This document shows, piece after piece, positions 39,001-52,058 of a DNA stretch of 64,000 bases. The first letter of the stretch is position 1. Each line of letters begins with the position of its first letter. Location of the stretch: the NCBI RefSeq assembly GCF_947623445.1, contig NC_135248.1:11045820-11109819 (forward strand), written 5' to 3'. The translations under genes and the position numbers were made by a program. This stretch comes from Clavelina lepadiformis (taxonomy: Eukaryota; Chordata; Ascidiacea; Aplousobranchia; Clavelinidae). The notes under the pieces were generated by a model. It saw only the letters and a program-made list of their open reading frames with translations, was not told the DNA's origin and searched no databases.

Positions 39001-39842
39001 TTTTGGATTTAATCAATACTTCAAAGTTAGAAATTGAGCTTCTATTTTACTTAAACTATGATTTAGGTGTGGTGGGTTGCAGAGTAGTACTGGTTGCTTT
39101 CAACATCTTGCTAAATCTTGCCCTCATCTCCGGAAGCTTTTTCTTACAACAAATCGTACTGTCTCTGATGCGGAAGTGAACATGTTTGCCCAACATCTAA
39201 CTAAATTAAGGTGCACTTTTTACTTTTTCCCATTAAATGTCCCATTTCTATGGCAAAAACATACAGTTGCACACAATCTACGAAAGTAGCTGTACACGAA
39301 CACAAGCCACATAAAAATTAACAAAAAACAATTCAATTTATAAAAGTTGAATTTGTTTCACAACCTCAAGCAAGGTCGCGGCCAATAGTTTGAGAAACCC
39401 TGCTTATTTTAATTTAAACTTTTTATCTACACTGTATTTTTATGTGTTTTTAAAAATATTCTTAGACTGAATTTAGGTTAGTGTTTTTCAGGTAAAGATC
39501 TACATGTAACGTACTAAAAGTTTAATTGAAAAACATACAATAAAAGCAGTAATAAACAAATTAGTACATGTATAATTGTATATATATATATATATATCAT
39601 GTATTCATATATAGAAAACTTATTTGACATACTTAACTAACGGTAATCTTTCAATCACCAGACAATTTGATATTCTTGGCACACGTCTAGTCACACCGCA
39701 GTCAGTTGAGCGTCTTCTCAATCAATGCAATGATCTTGAATTTCTTGACGTTTCGTTTTGTTATTCCTTCACTCTTGATATTGTAAAGGCTCTAAGACAA
39801 ACTTATCCACATGTGGAAATCAAAAGAAGTTTTCAAGATTAA
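33099..39842 (+). CDS. FBXL4: F-box and leucine-rich repeat protein FBXL4
   Basis: Eight exons: 33099-33334, 33995-34147, 37266-37516, 37595-38304, 38436-38530, 38629-38763, 39067-39210, 39662-39842, giving 634 residues (human about 621). The N-terminal region matches FBXL4 (IIDYSSQYGGEN, GDFTQAAVMRTYGPWW), the F-box is at about residues 285-330 (LPPEIMSKIFSYLPFPDFC), and leucine-rich repeats run to the end, with LQSSTGCFQHLA and QFDILGTRLVTP strongly FBXL4-like. FBXL4 is a mitochondrial outer-membrane SCF ubiquitin-ligase receptor that restrains BNIP3/NIX mitophagy in mammals. The modelled start lacks an obvious mitochondrial presequence, so an upstream exon may be missing. Introns 1 and 2 carry a SINE and a nested transposon. 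Confidence 0.93.
33500..33850 (+). mobile_element. tRNA-type SINE, intron 1 of FBXL4
   Basis: A-box-like TGGCTCAATTGCTGACTGG, B-box-like GTGTTCAATACC, then TCCTTGGGCAAGGCATTAA, TTCGAGCGATGAGGAATC and a 3' end GAGAATAAAGATTAA. It is the most complete member of the family seen here. Confidence 0.65.
35058..36468 (-). mobile_element. CACTA-like DNA transposon, copy 3
   Basis: Left TCACTAC and right GTAGTGA are inverted repeats; further in, both arms share TTTGTTTGGCTAC. TTA flanks both sides. 1411 bases, inside the GGCTCC-rich hAT element. It carries the same protein as the copies at 21924 and 26488. Confidence 0.82.
35458..36370 (-). pseudogene. transposase-like protein in nested element
   Basis: Read from high to low coordinates: RFIDSSTKSLKAVLLHNGN, then LLGLQGGYSKYSCFLCLWNS, LLLPLHIKLGLVKQFV, MGCRMSVKLHFLCSHLDFF and EEHGERLHQDIEPMEK. 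It is split over at least three frames, so inactive. It preserves the N-terminal D-containing segment missing from the copy at 26874, which helps define the full family. Confidence 0.65.
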
Positions 39843-42001
39843 AATCAAACTAGTTTAGTTATCATATATATGTTAGTATTATTACCGTATTTCAAATAAC
39901 CTACATGTCTGAAAACATTTTCTCATCTCTATGAATAGCAATTATGTTAAGGTTTAGGTAGCGGTTATAATGGTTAGGTAGTGGTTATGAATAGCTTATA
40001 CCTTTGCTTGTTCCATAACTTGAATATGCATTAACTTGTTGGTTTTGTATGTGAATAAATGTTTTTTTTGATTTATAAGTTCCTTTCCTTTAAATCTATA
40101 ACTTTGTCACACTTTCATCGTATTTTGCAGAAATGTAAAATAATTCTTGTTTATATGTATACTGAAAATTTAACTGCTTTTAATAATGAAAAAATTGCCT
40201 GGTGTACTGTGGTATATTTGTTTTTCTAAATATGTTATGTACATAAAAAACTTTTAGACAATTATGCTGAAAATATTCTGTTTGCAGTGTTACCTTTTTT
40301 GCACGTTGCCTTTATGTACCTTCAGATAGAAGACTGTTTACTTTAAATGTGTAATTGCAAAAATATATATTGTTTCATTTTATTGGTATACTATTTTGTC
40401 TGCCTTTTAAAAATTGTTTAATTTTTACAACTTGGATATGATAACCTAAATGTTTTCTGAATTTCACCTCGATTATTTTCAAATAATACCACCACAAATT
40501 TACCTTTAGTTTTTATCTGTCATTATCTGTTTTCGCTTTTTCTCAACATAATATTATTAAATTACTGTTTTTTTAAGGTTAGGGGTTTCTTAAATTTGAA
40601 ATAAAAACCAATTTATTCATCTGTCTGTAAACATGCTTACAGCTCTGTTAAATTTAATATATACATTGAAATTACGTAAAACAGCCATGTTAGAATTGGA
40701 AAAATGAGAACTGGAAACGTAGTTGACTGCTTTCACTGTTAAATTAGATCAGAAATTAAATAAAATTGATAATTTCATGACAGCATGCAAAAAAATCAGG
40801 TACTGTTAGGTATTTTCTGGAATAAACGATCCCAGAAAGTCAAAGCTATATCCATAATAAATTGATGTAGCCTTAAACAACAGTTGATAAGATATCAAAG
40901 TCAATGTCTTTGGACAGAGATACAAATAGTCCATTTAATCAATATCATGAAAAGACGATGTAGCCATGGTTTTATTTTCACACATTTTTTCACTGAAAGA
41001 CTAAATATTACATTAATATAGTAAAGTGATCATAAACACTTTGATATAATTGCACATATATCTATAAGGCACAAAAATATAAACTACCAATAAAACATTT
41101 GTAAGTTGGCCACAATGTGTTCTATCTAGCCAATGCATTTGTAACTGCTGTTTTAAAGAATCAAGAAACACAGTAAAATTTCACAGCCAAACACAGCCAA
41201 AAATAAAGATGTAGCAACATTTACACCTTGAAGCAGTTTATTGGCATTGTTGGTTGTGACTTTAAACACAAGCAATGATCCTTTGAACTGCTTCTTATAC
41301 TTGTGCAATATATCACAGTACGTAAAATAGTTTCTTGGCAAAGGCAATCGAAAATGTACTGAAGGGAAACAAAACTAACGAAAAATATTGGAAACTATAT
41401 ACCAACAACATTAGAAGATGCATAATAAAATAAACCAGATAAACAAAAGGAACCATACCTTTTGAAAAAAGTTAAATTACACTATAGAAGTTGCAAAACT
41501 TAAAATATTCCACAATAAAATTTCCAGTTAAATATTTTGCAATGTTGTGTCACTTTTCTTAGCAGTTATCTAAACATTAATGCATTCCTATGTTAAAAAA
41601 GCATTCTTTGTATTTCTGTACAAATATAACAAAATACCATAGGTCAATGGTAACCAAAGTGCAAAAACTTGTAGCTCAAAAAACCATTGCAACAACAACA
41701 TTAAGCAAATCGGAAAGGAAACAAAACACAGCAGGCCACAAACGAATCTGCATATGTATGCTGTTGTTAACTAAAAGTAAGAAAAGCTAATCGCATGAAA
41801 TTAGAGAAAAACTGATTCTATTAATATCCATTTTAAACCTCTCTCGTGATCCACTCAAGGCATCAATATGCAATTTAATTTATGGAATGAACTCTCTACG
41901 GTATATATATTATAGTAACCCGAAATCTGCAAATCAATATATTTGCAGGTAGAAAAATTAAATGCCACAGAATTTTTTGCAAAAGCAATGAATGAATTTT
42001 T
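39843..42001. other. convergent intergenic region, FBXL4 and LNPEP-like 3' ends
   Basis: No gene recognised. AT-rich, with both neighbouring genes ending into it. It holds the FBXL4 poly(A) signal at 40054. Confidence 0.6.
40054..40059 (+). terminator. candidate FBXL4 poly(A) signal
   Basis: AATAAA 212 bases past the FBXL4 stop, followed by the T-rich tract GTTTTTTTTGATT. The placement fits a cleavage site near 40080. Confidence 0.6.
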
Positions 42002-45000
42002 CTAAGGTCTGTCTGAGTGCCACGAGTTCTCATTTTGTTTAAGCCATTTTCCAATAACTGAGGCATGTTGTTTAAACCATTGAATGTTGATGCGGACTTT
42101 CTCCAGAGTCCTCTTGACATACTGCATGTCGTCAATTCCCTTACTCTTGAAGAAAGCTTCTGCTCCCACGATCTCACCCTCATCCAGAATGGTGGCTGCG
42201 ACAAAGACAACAATCATATGACTCTGCTCAAATTGCGTTATTTTGCCTTAACTGAAAGGAAGATGCAATAATGTACGATAAGTCTAAAAGCAGTCAGTCT
42301 TTTGTAAAGCTTTCTTGTATACTAACTGTGTAATGATTACACTCAAGAGCATGAGTAAAATACTATACGATTGTTAGTTATAAATATTAAAGTCTTACTC
42401 AAGCAGTGAAGGACAATGCTCCTCATAGCAAAACTTGCAACAGGGTGAAGCTTCACAATCTCATCCCAATGTTGTTTCACAAATCTCCAAGTCAATGAAC
42501 CACCAACCATGTTACTTGTTAAAGAAACAATCAAGCTTGAGGCGCTCTAAAAACCGTAATATTACAAACTGTTCCACATGCATTGCAATTAACTACAATT
42601 AAATATGCAGAAGCTTATTGATGAAGAAATGAATACCATAAACTGTAGTAGCCAAGCTGTACATAGCATTATAGTCCTCACAGGAAATGCAATAAGACTA
42701 TGGTAATTAAAGATCAGTGGATACCTGGGATCTGATATTTTCCCCCTTTAGCATTTCCTCCTGGAGAAATATAATTTTCTGGAGGTTGGTTGTCATGCCA
42801 ATGGACGACAGGAGCTTGTTGCTTAGCAATGCATCAGTTGTGTTTACAAACGCATTCCACATGAAATCCCAATCTTCAACAAGATTGTGATGGATAGCTA
42901 AAAATAAGCTAAAATGTAAGGATGCGCCAATGTAGAAACTGGCCAGTTATTATGAAATCAGTCAATATTGATTAATCAGCTACTGATTATTTAAAACTTG
43001 ATTACAAAGCAAAAGAGTGTTCTTTAGTTATGTCTTTTAAATAGAACATGATATCTATGGAAAGAATCCATATGACACCAACCAGCATGAGACTTGAATG
43101 ACAGTAGACGATACAAATATAAATAATAGATTTATGCATTTTATACAAAAATTGTGATGTGATGTTGCTACATACCACAGATGTGCCTTTTTTGTTTTGA
43201 ATTGAGTTTATTATGTTATGAGATATCAGAATTAATCAATTAGCCAAGTGGCCGATATCATAACAAATGATGATCTGCCAATCAGGGCTGCAGAGTCGGA
43301 GAAATTTTAAGTCAGTGGAGTCGAAGCCTGTGAAATTGTCCTGACTACGATTTCAACTGATCGTGACCACTTACAAGGGATCCAGATTATCTTCCTATTG
43401 CAATGTATTGCATTTTGTTTTATTTACATGACCACTCCAGTATTTAAACCAGAACTGTAATCTATCTGGCACAAAACAACTAACTGAACTACTACTTGCA
43501 TAAAAATATGCAAAGGTTACTGTAACAATTGCAAAGTCATTAGTAATTAATTCCACACTCACTGTCAGCGCCGTGGACTGTCTTCTAGCCATTGTTTTTG
43601 TATGCCTGTGCACAGGTTAGCACTTTGTACGTGCTTAATGTAACTGAAGCTACTGTGACAATTTCTTATTTTTAACACTTCTAATTGTGGCCCTAGAAGG
43701 ACAATAATGGCGTCACGCAAGGCGAAGTCAAAATAAAGCTGTTAATCAAGGAAAGAATTGCGCTAATTAGGCTTAGTGAAATATAAACAATTGCATTAAA
43801 AAAGCATTTATCAATAACTTAATTAGTCAATGCAGAAGTGATTAATCGTGTATTGCATATTTTCAGCATCCTGGTAAAAACCTCTGGGTGATTACTACAC
43901 ATAGAGGAATCGGAGTTGGAGTTATAGTCTCAAAGGTTTTTGGTATCGATTCTACTGCCCTGCTGCAAATTAATCTTGGCAACTCCCAAAAAGAGTCTTC
44001 TTAGTTTCTTACAAAAACAATAACTTAAAAGGGTCATACAATTTAAGAGTTGGCCAATATAAAGATGTTATTTATAACAGAAATTTAGTTTCTTAGTCCC
44101 AGAAACAACGATCCGCACACTGAAGTAAAAGTTTAATTTAACACATCATCACATTATTATTATGATGATAAGGTGTTTTGATCAACACAAACCTGACTGA
44201 AATACTGTGGTCATATATTCAGCTTCAATAAGAACATTATTCTCTTTCCAGTTTCGGAACTTGGCGTAAGCCGTCGTTAAGCAAGGTTCATATTTATAGC
44301 TGTAAAAAATTATAATTGCATTGGCAATTAATCACATTTTCAAATAACTAAAAGCTTACAAATGTTTGTATGTAGTCTTGCTACACTTGAAATATTCGCT
44401 AGACATTTCAGTGCAAACCATAGCTACATGATCACAGATACCTGCACATCAACGACACAATAGTAGACTGCAGTTTTAATTGCATTCGTGAAAGACTGGT
44501 TTTATTTTTCCAAGCTAGCTCATAGTATAAGGGAGTGAAAATGTAGGTGACATATTTTTCATACATCCGTCGCTGTTCCTCCTTTAATCCAACTCTTTAA
44601 CCAAAACAAAGAAATTAATGACAAACATGCTTCTTTTGGAAAGAAGGATCACTTTAAAGCTTACTTCAACATTTCATCAATATAACCCAGGTGAGTAGTT
44701 GCCAAGATGAGTGGTGCATAGTCCTTTTCAGATTGCAAGTAACTAGCAAAGCGGAAGGCATCTTGATAATTCAAATTCCCAACCCGCGCGGCAACAAATG
44801 CATCAGATATCAAACTGACTCGATCGCTTGCTGAAAAAACTTCATGGTCTTGAGACAACTGGTTTATAAGCATGTTCCACATGCCTTTATCATATGCAAC
44901 CTGTAAATGTTAATTTCACAGGTTAAAACACTATTGGATCTTTATGTTTACAGATCGGATGCAATATGTCGGATCGGATGTTTACATAAATGTAGCAACC

Positions 45001-48000
45001 ATGTTAAACTCCATTTGCTAACCCGATAGTATCCAACCCGATTGTGGTTAAACTTAATCCATTCAACTTTCGGAACGTCAAAAGAGGATGATTTCTGTGT
45101 AAGCAATTTTCTAGTGGCTTTTTGTGGACTGATATTGGTCACATATGTCAAAGGAATATGCCATAGTCCGGTCTCCGGTAGATTTTGGCTCCCATCAGGA
45201 TACATGAAACGAGATTGTTCTACACTCACCTAAAATTGACAATGACATTTCAGTTTGTGTTGTCTCGCTAACAAATAAGTATACATCCTATAGTGTTTCA
45301 CTGCTCAATGGTCCATTTTACAACTAGAGGGTATTTACTTTGTTGTCTTTCAAAGTAACTTTCACAATTGGCACTCCTGCTAAAGTTGTCCAAGCGTTGA
45401 TCATGGCCTGAAACACAAAACTGCTAAGTAATTTACCTGTTCTGATTATTGCGAAAAAAGAATAATAATTAAGAACCACAATTATAACAATCTTACATGC
45501 AAAAATTTCTAAACAGTTGACCAATCCACAATTCTAAAACATTGAACAAAAACCTTTATTACTTGTATGTCACCATTGTTGTCTGTATCTCTAGCAGCCA
45601 CAGCAGCAACCAAATCCTGATTTTCGGCATTACCATATGCATGTTTCATGAGATAATCCCGGACACCATCGAAAAACTCATCACCAATAAAGTCCTTAAG
45701 CATCATGATGATACTGGCACCTGGGGCAATAAAACAAAATCATCAAAGGTTTTGGACGTTCTAGGAGAAATAAAAGCCATTGGAATACACAACCAAGTGC
45801 ATAATGTCATAGAGCTGTGCACTGTGGCATTCTAATAAATGAACATTTCACATATTTCTTCATGGATAAAAGTACCTTTGTTGTAACTGATAGAATCAAA
45901 CATTTCATCAACCTTACGAGAATCAGTGACCGGAAATGACAAAGCATGAGTGAATTGTGAAGAATCCTGTGTCATTGCGGCCGTAACGGTAGTAGCAGAA
46001 AAATCAGCAAAAAATTTCCATTTTGGGTGGATCATATCCACGCCGTAATATTCCATATAGCTGGCAAAACCTTTTCAAAATAAGTTGTATTTAACAAGAT
46101 TAGTGAGATGCTTACAAAAAATGAAAGTGAGAATAGGCAAGAGTTTTTACATTATTATGCCAAGGCGAAAACATCCCACATCGTGACAGAAAAAAATACT
46201 AGCAAACAAGCCAAAGGTCCTATCTCAGAAAACATACTGAACACGAGTGCCCACAGATTGTTTAAAATGGCTACGCATTATCAGATAATCACCTTAAAAC
46301 ATAAATATGTATGCTTTCATATGATAACCCATCATATCAATGTCAAAATTCAAACTGGTTTTGGGGAATTTGAAAATGATACACATTTACGTACTACTAT
46401 ATGTTCATTCGCTTTGCTAAAGCACTTTAGCTAAAGCATTGAGGAAAGCAATAATGGGCTCAACATTGCATACAAGCTTCACACACAATTTTAATCTATG
46501 TTTAGTAAAAAATGCACCAAATATGGTATGTGCAAGCAAAAAGATTGTTTGTACCTTCATTAAGCCACAAGTCATTCCACCATTCCATAGTCACAAGGTT
46601 ACCAAACCACTGATGTGAAAGCTCATGTGCTATGACAGTGGCAACCCATTCCTGGTCTTTAATCGACGAAGTAGCGGGGTTATAAAGCAGAGCAGTTTCA
46701 CGATACGTCACGAGACCCCAATTTTCCATTGCACCTACACAAACAATAACAATAAGCTTGCTTGCGCCTCTATCTCCAGCCCTATATTGAGTTTGAAGGC
46801 TCCAATCAATACTGGGTTACCATGTTTCTTATCCAGGCAGGAAAACACCATTGGCTTAAAATCAATCAACTTATTAAACACCACCAATCGCTGCAGAAAA
46901 AATGCAGCAATTGACACGCTTACATGCTATAGAAATGCTAATAACAACTGGAGAGATATTTGTAGTTTAAAAGCTTGCCCAATACCAGCAGCAAAATCAG
47001 GTACAGCAACAAGGTCCATTTTTGGCAGTGGGAAAGGAATATTAAATAGATTTTCATAAGCATCAAGCACATCACATGCCATTTTTAAGGCAAATTCTGT
47101 TTCACTGATTTTGTCGGGTGAGGAATATATTGACACCTGAAACATAAACATATTTTTATAAAAGAATTATGTATATCCAGTATCCAAACTATTCCTTATC
47201 ACAAACACATAATAACAAGCTAATATAAATATCAAATAGCCTTGCATGATTACAGTTAAGATTACCAGTACATTAAGAGAAATGCATACAAAGCAATTAT
47301 ATGGCGTTGCATTAAAGTTAGTGACAAAGAACTAAACATACTTTATTTTACAAGAACGCCACATAAGCGTATTAATTAGCAAAAAATTGAATAAATGTAA
47401 TACCTCTACTCCCCCTGCGGTTACATTGGATACATTTTGAAAATCTGACACAATGAATGCAACCAGATAGGTACTCATTTTTACAGTAGAACCAAAGTTG
47501 TCAATTTTCAGTCCACCTTCATAATCATTTGTTGATTCAATTGGCATGTTGAAAAGAGTTTTGAAGGATGGCTCACGTACCATGCTCAGTGAAAAATTTG
47601 CCTTCAAAATTAAATATATATAAACAATGTTCAAAATTAATACAAAGGTAAAACTTCATATAAACTTTGGGGTATAGTAGCATTAGGCTGGTATGTATTA
47701 CAAATTCACATTTTTGCAATATATCAGTTGAAAGTAAATAATCATTAAAAAGAAAACTTTCAGCGTTACAGTAAAATGTGCCAAACACTGGAGTGAGCGC
47801 TGCAATGACAGTTTACAAAAATATAATTTAACATTAATATATACTTTAAATAATAGCGTGATCTACTAGCCTAAGCATTGAAATCTTCCTATGAAACAGT
47901 TGTTTAGGTTTTCCTTAAATCAGATGACTTTAAAGAAAGGACTGAGACCTGACACAGTATACTGCATCATAAATAATTGATAAGAACCTTCCATTTAAAC

Positions 48001-50646
48001 AATGCTTGCATGGGAGTTTAATTGAAAACCATTTCTCGCTCAAGCAACCATTTGCAAAACAAGACATCAATACACCTAAAATACAACCTCGTAGGGCTAC
48101 AATAAAAAAACAACTCAAAAGTATTGGCAAGCTTACCTTAAAAGCAGGTTCGTCAAAGCAAGGAAATGCAGCCCTGGCATCAAGACTTTCAAATTGTGTG
48201 GTTCCTATTACCACTTCTTTGCCATTATTTCGTTTGTATTTACTCAAATAAAATCCACCCAAAGAAAAAGTTAAATTACCATAAAAATCAAGCACAATCT
48301 GGTAGTTTTGTCCCTGATTTAGAACCTGACCAAACTTAAAAGCAACCATTTCATTGTTGCTACAGTGAAGTGTTTGTTTTACTAGATGTTTTTCCTTGGA
48401 ATTTTGAAAACCCAATTGTACTCTTTTGAATGTATGACCACGACTGTGTAAGATAACATAGTCTGTAGTCTTGTCTGCAGAAAAGTTGATTGCAACTTGG
48501 GCAGTGTACTTTTGCAGCGTCAAATTCGGATGTAAAAAAATGTGATAGTCTTCTGGCAACAAGTTAGTCGGTAACCTGTAAATACAAATTGAAATTCTTG
48601 AAAATTAATTTCAAAACGACAGCAACTGCATTAATAATTTAATATTTGCACATCTCTATTTTCCTATTCTGTCTACTATTTTCCAAAAACTACTACTGTA
48701 GGAAAACAATATAACACAGGGGTAATTAATGCAAAGTGGAAACAATTTTATTGGCCTACCTTATAATATTATTTCAAAAATTCAAAACGCTCAGTATAAA
48801 ACATACTAATTCTACAATGCTGGCAATAGCCATAGTTTATAAATATTTATATTCTATACACATAAATTTGCCATTGATTCCTAGGTTCTGTGATTTATAA
48901 CATAAGAACAAGTGCACTTTTGCCTGTAGTTTAATTATACGTACAAACTCACTTCAGGACATATTAACACATATGTTGTCAATACTGTATATACCTGTAA
49001 TTTTGCCATGGAAAGGGCAAGCCAGTGGCTGAATCAATGCATTGCTTTAGTTTGTGTATTTCTGGCGGATGATACATTTCCTCTGGGAAAAAATTGATAA
49101 AACATTGAGTGCTGTTCTACATATGAGGCTAATTGTATTTTCCATGATGAATTGCATAACAATCATGTAGACATTGTCTTAAATACCATTTGTGGATTCA
49201 CATTTCCTATAACCAAGTCCAATGTTGACCATCATAATCAGACAGATACCAATAACTAGAACAGACACAAGGGAATATTTGTACTTTCTTTCTTCTTTGG
49301 CACGTTTGGACAATGTTGACAGAGAAGGTCTCGACCTCATGCCTCTGTAAACAAAAACATGTTTCTGTTTTATAGCAAATCATTTGTAAAAGAAATAGCA
49401 CATTTCATACAAATTACTGTTGTGCAGTTTTCTGTGATTACTGATTACAATAGTTCAATGCTTTTTGCTATTTGATTCTATACGTGTTTGTGAACGAAGT
49501 ATTTTATTACATATGATACAGCAAATTTATATATTGTGTTTAATAAGTATTTATAACATAAGCGTTCTGTCGTCGATAACACTCGATAACATATATAATC
49601 AAATCAATAAATGGCATAATTTCAACAGACTTTACCAAATCATAATATGCCAGAGTTATGTTTAGGAACATAAAAGCAAAATTGTTCCAGTTTTTCCAAA
49701 TAAATGGAAAGACTATTTTCAAATGCAAGAAAATATAACAAATTGGACAAAAAATCCACAAAATAACAGCCTGTGCCATTGTTAAAACAACTTACTCTCT
49801 AAGTCTTCTACGCAATGACATATTGTTGATGTTGGTAATAAGTTCTCTGCAATAATTAGGAAAACTAACTCTTTTAACATCACAAAAATCAGTTCTATAA
49901 AGTTATCCAGCAATGTTAAAACTATATCCCAGCGTTAGCGAATAAGGCAAAAGCTGTCCTACACCATATTTAACTGAAGTGACTCAAGAAACAAACTGGC
50001 ACCATCTTGTTACCTGATATCATGTTCTCACACCTGCTTTCATACACTGGAATATATTTACATAAAAACGTATGATATGAAGACAAAAAAATTTAAATTC
50101 AAGTAAAGGCGTTGCCCATGTTTATCAATAAATATTAACATAAAGAGATAATTCTATAGAATGTGGTCAGTAAAAGTTTGTTCAGTCCTGTTTACTTTGT
50201 AAGGTCTTACAACAAACTTGAAGAGCAAAGAAATTTAGGGGTGTATACAGTAGTCAACAGTGACACCAATGCTTTAAAAGATTGTTAATAATAATATAGT
50301 ATTTTATTTCTTAAATAACATATATTGCTTGAAATGCCAAATATCTGACAATAACATTAACGAAATTTAACCTATGTATACTGTTCGACACAAATCTCAT
50401 AGATTTAAACTTTAACTACTGGTATTTATATACCTGCTCAATAAAGCTTTCTTATGGATTTCATATTTTCCAAATATTTACGAGTTAATTTTCAGAATCA
50501 AAGTGAATAATGTCAAACCTCCTGTGTACAACTGATGCATCTTCACGTAATAGATGAGCTGTAGTATCATCTTCTCCCACTGATGTCATCATTATCGTTT
50601 CATCTTCTTCAGAGTTCTCATGATCAGGAATACGATGCCAAGACAT
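42002..50646 (-). CDS. LNPEP: M1 aminopeptidase, LNPEP/oxytocinase type
   Basis: Eighteen exons: 50646-50519, 49846-49796, 49344-49187, 49082-48995, 48575-48137, 47601-47404, 47136-46986, 46734-46555, 46070-45876, 45720-45554, 45407-45339, 45229-45023, 44900-44665, 44594-44442, 44299-44193, 42897-42725, 42546-42399, 42195-42002. Frame holds throughout, giving 1013 residues (human LNPEP 1025). An acidic cytosolic tail with Leu-Leu at 32-33, one membrane segment (about 83-104), GAMEN at 405-409, HELSH zinc site at 441-445 and Glu464 as third ligand (18 residues on) define an intact type II gluzincin. Family members trim peptides at the cell surface, endosomes or ER. ERAP is the alternative assignment; the tail and length favour LNPEP. 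The three N-terminal exons are inferred from phase agreement. Confidence 0.9.
43283..43962. mobile_element. hAT-type element in intron 15 of the aminopeptidase gene
   Basis: Begins CAGGGCTGCAGAGTCGGAG and ends with complement CAGGGCAGTAGAATCGA. The flanking 8 bases are CTGCCAAT and CTGCAAAT (seven of eight identical). 680 bases with no transposase frame, so non-autonomous. Confidence 0.8.
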
Positions 50647-52058
50647 GAGGATGCTGTATAACGTATGCACCACCTTTGTATACTCATTTACAAGGTGACT
50701 AGTCAAGTTCTGAATTACTACTAGGCCTTTATGTGATGAACTGTTTTTCCTTGTTTGACTAGTGATATAAACTTTTTAACCGCCTAAAACGTTGTGCAAT
50801 TGTTATTGGTTAATCATGTAGCGTAACTAAATGCACTTTGAAGATATTTGTCTGTATATACAGACACTTACATAGGTTATTGTTTAACATCACTATCTAA
50901 CCTTTTGATTTATTTCCCTCCGTTCAGACGTTATCGTTATGTTTAGTGTGTAACTAACAGGGCAGGATCATCTTGGAAAATTTGAACAAAAGCAATTCAA
51001 CATTAAAGAAGTACCTCAAGTTCCTGTCAACCTATTTATACACAAATCACAAGACATTTGTACAGGTTTCCATGGTTAAATTTCAACATTACAATCTGTT
51101 TATACCAATTTATACGAGCAGTTAAGCATCAGATGTAGCAATACAAAGCATTTGCTTAATTTCATAAACAGTTTAGTTCAGTAATTAATGTTGAAATAAA
51201 CATAGAAACATTCTTTTTGTCTTAAACAGCTATTACATCTACACATAATTGTAGCAACGTTCAGAGAATACACAGGAAATGGTTCCAGTTGAAAGTCACA
51301 CTTATGTGTTGTACAAGCATTTCATTGTAAGCATATACACAAAATGCTGGTTGATATCTAGGCACATGCAAATTTTTCAATTGTTCTTTCCCAGCACGAT
51401 ATCAACGGAAAAAATGTGGGTCTTAAGTTCATTCGAAAGCGTCAGCAAGTCCTCACCTAACAGAACTAAAATCAATCTTGTCTGAAATGTTTCCTCCCAA
51501 TTACTGTAGCCATATGCACCAAATGGAAACAAGAATTTCACACATTAACACGTGGCAGCATTTAAACTACTAGCTTCAAACAAAAACAATAAAAAACAAA
51601 AGAAAAAGATAGCTACACACACTGCACTGACACATCCCCCCCTTGGAAACAAACAATAGTAAAAAGTAAAAATAAAAATAAGAGGTAGAAACGAGTGAAC
51701 TCGTTTGACCTCAGTAAAAACATGTCTTTGATGTGATGGCATTGACACAAAGAAATGAACTTTACCCCACAAAATTAGCAGCATTTCAATTGCGGCACTG
51801 CATACGTGACACTTGCCATAGCTGTGTTTTGTCAAGTGATTTTACAATAAGCATGCTAACTAATGATATTATGCCAAATTATACAGTTCTTCATTGAATG
51901 GGAGCCAAAAGGTGACAACAATGATTGAACATAAACACCATTTAACTAAACATAATTGATAGTGTGTGACCACAAACTACATTATAATACAGCAAACATG
52001 TTTGTTCAAAAAGCCAGGGGTTACTTGACTCCGTGTAATCATCTACTTCATCTGCTGT
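50647..52058. other. intergenic / IGF2BP 3' region
   Basis: No protein gene recognised. Lies between the aminopeptidase start and the IGF2BP stop on the same strand, and probably holds the IGF2BP 3' UTR and the aminopeptidase promoter. I see no clear AATAAA close behind the IGF2BP stop. Confidence 0.5.

Noticed and set aside
42065-42271. Plus frame opposite the last aminopeptidase exon
   Set aside because: Antisense of the conserved M1 C-terminal exon, which is in phase with the rest of the gene.
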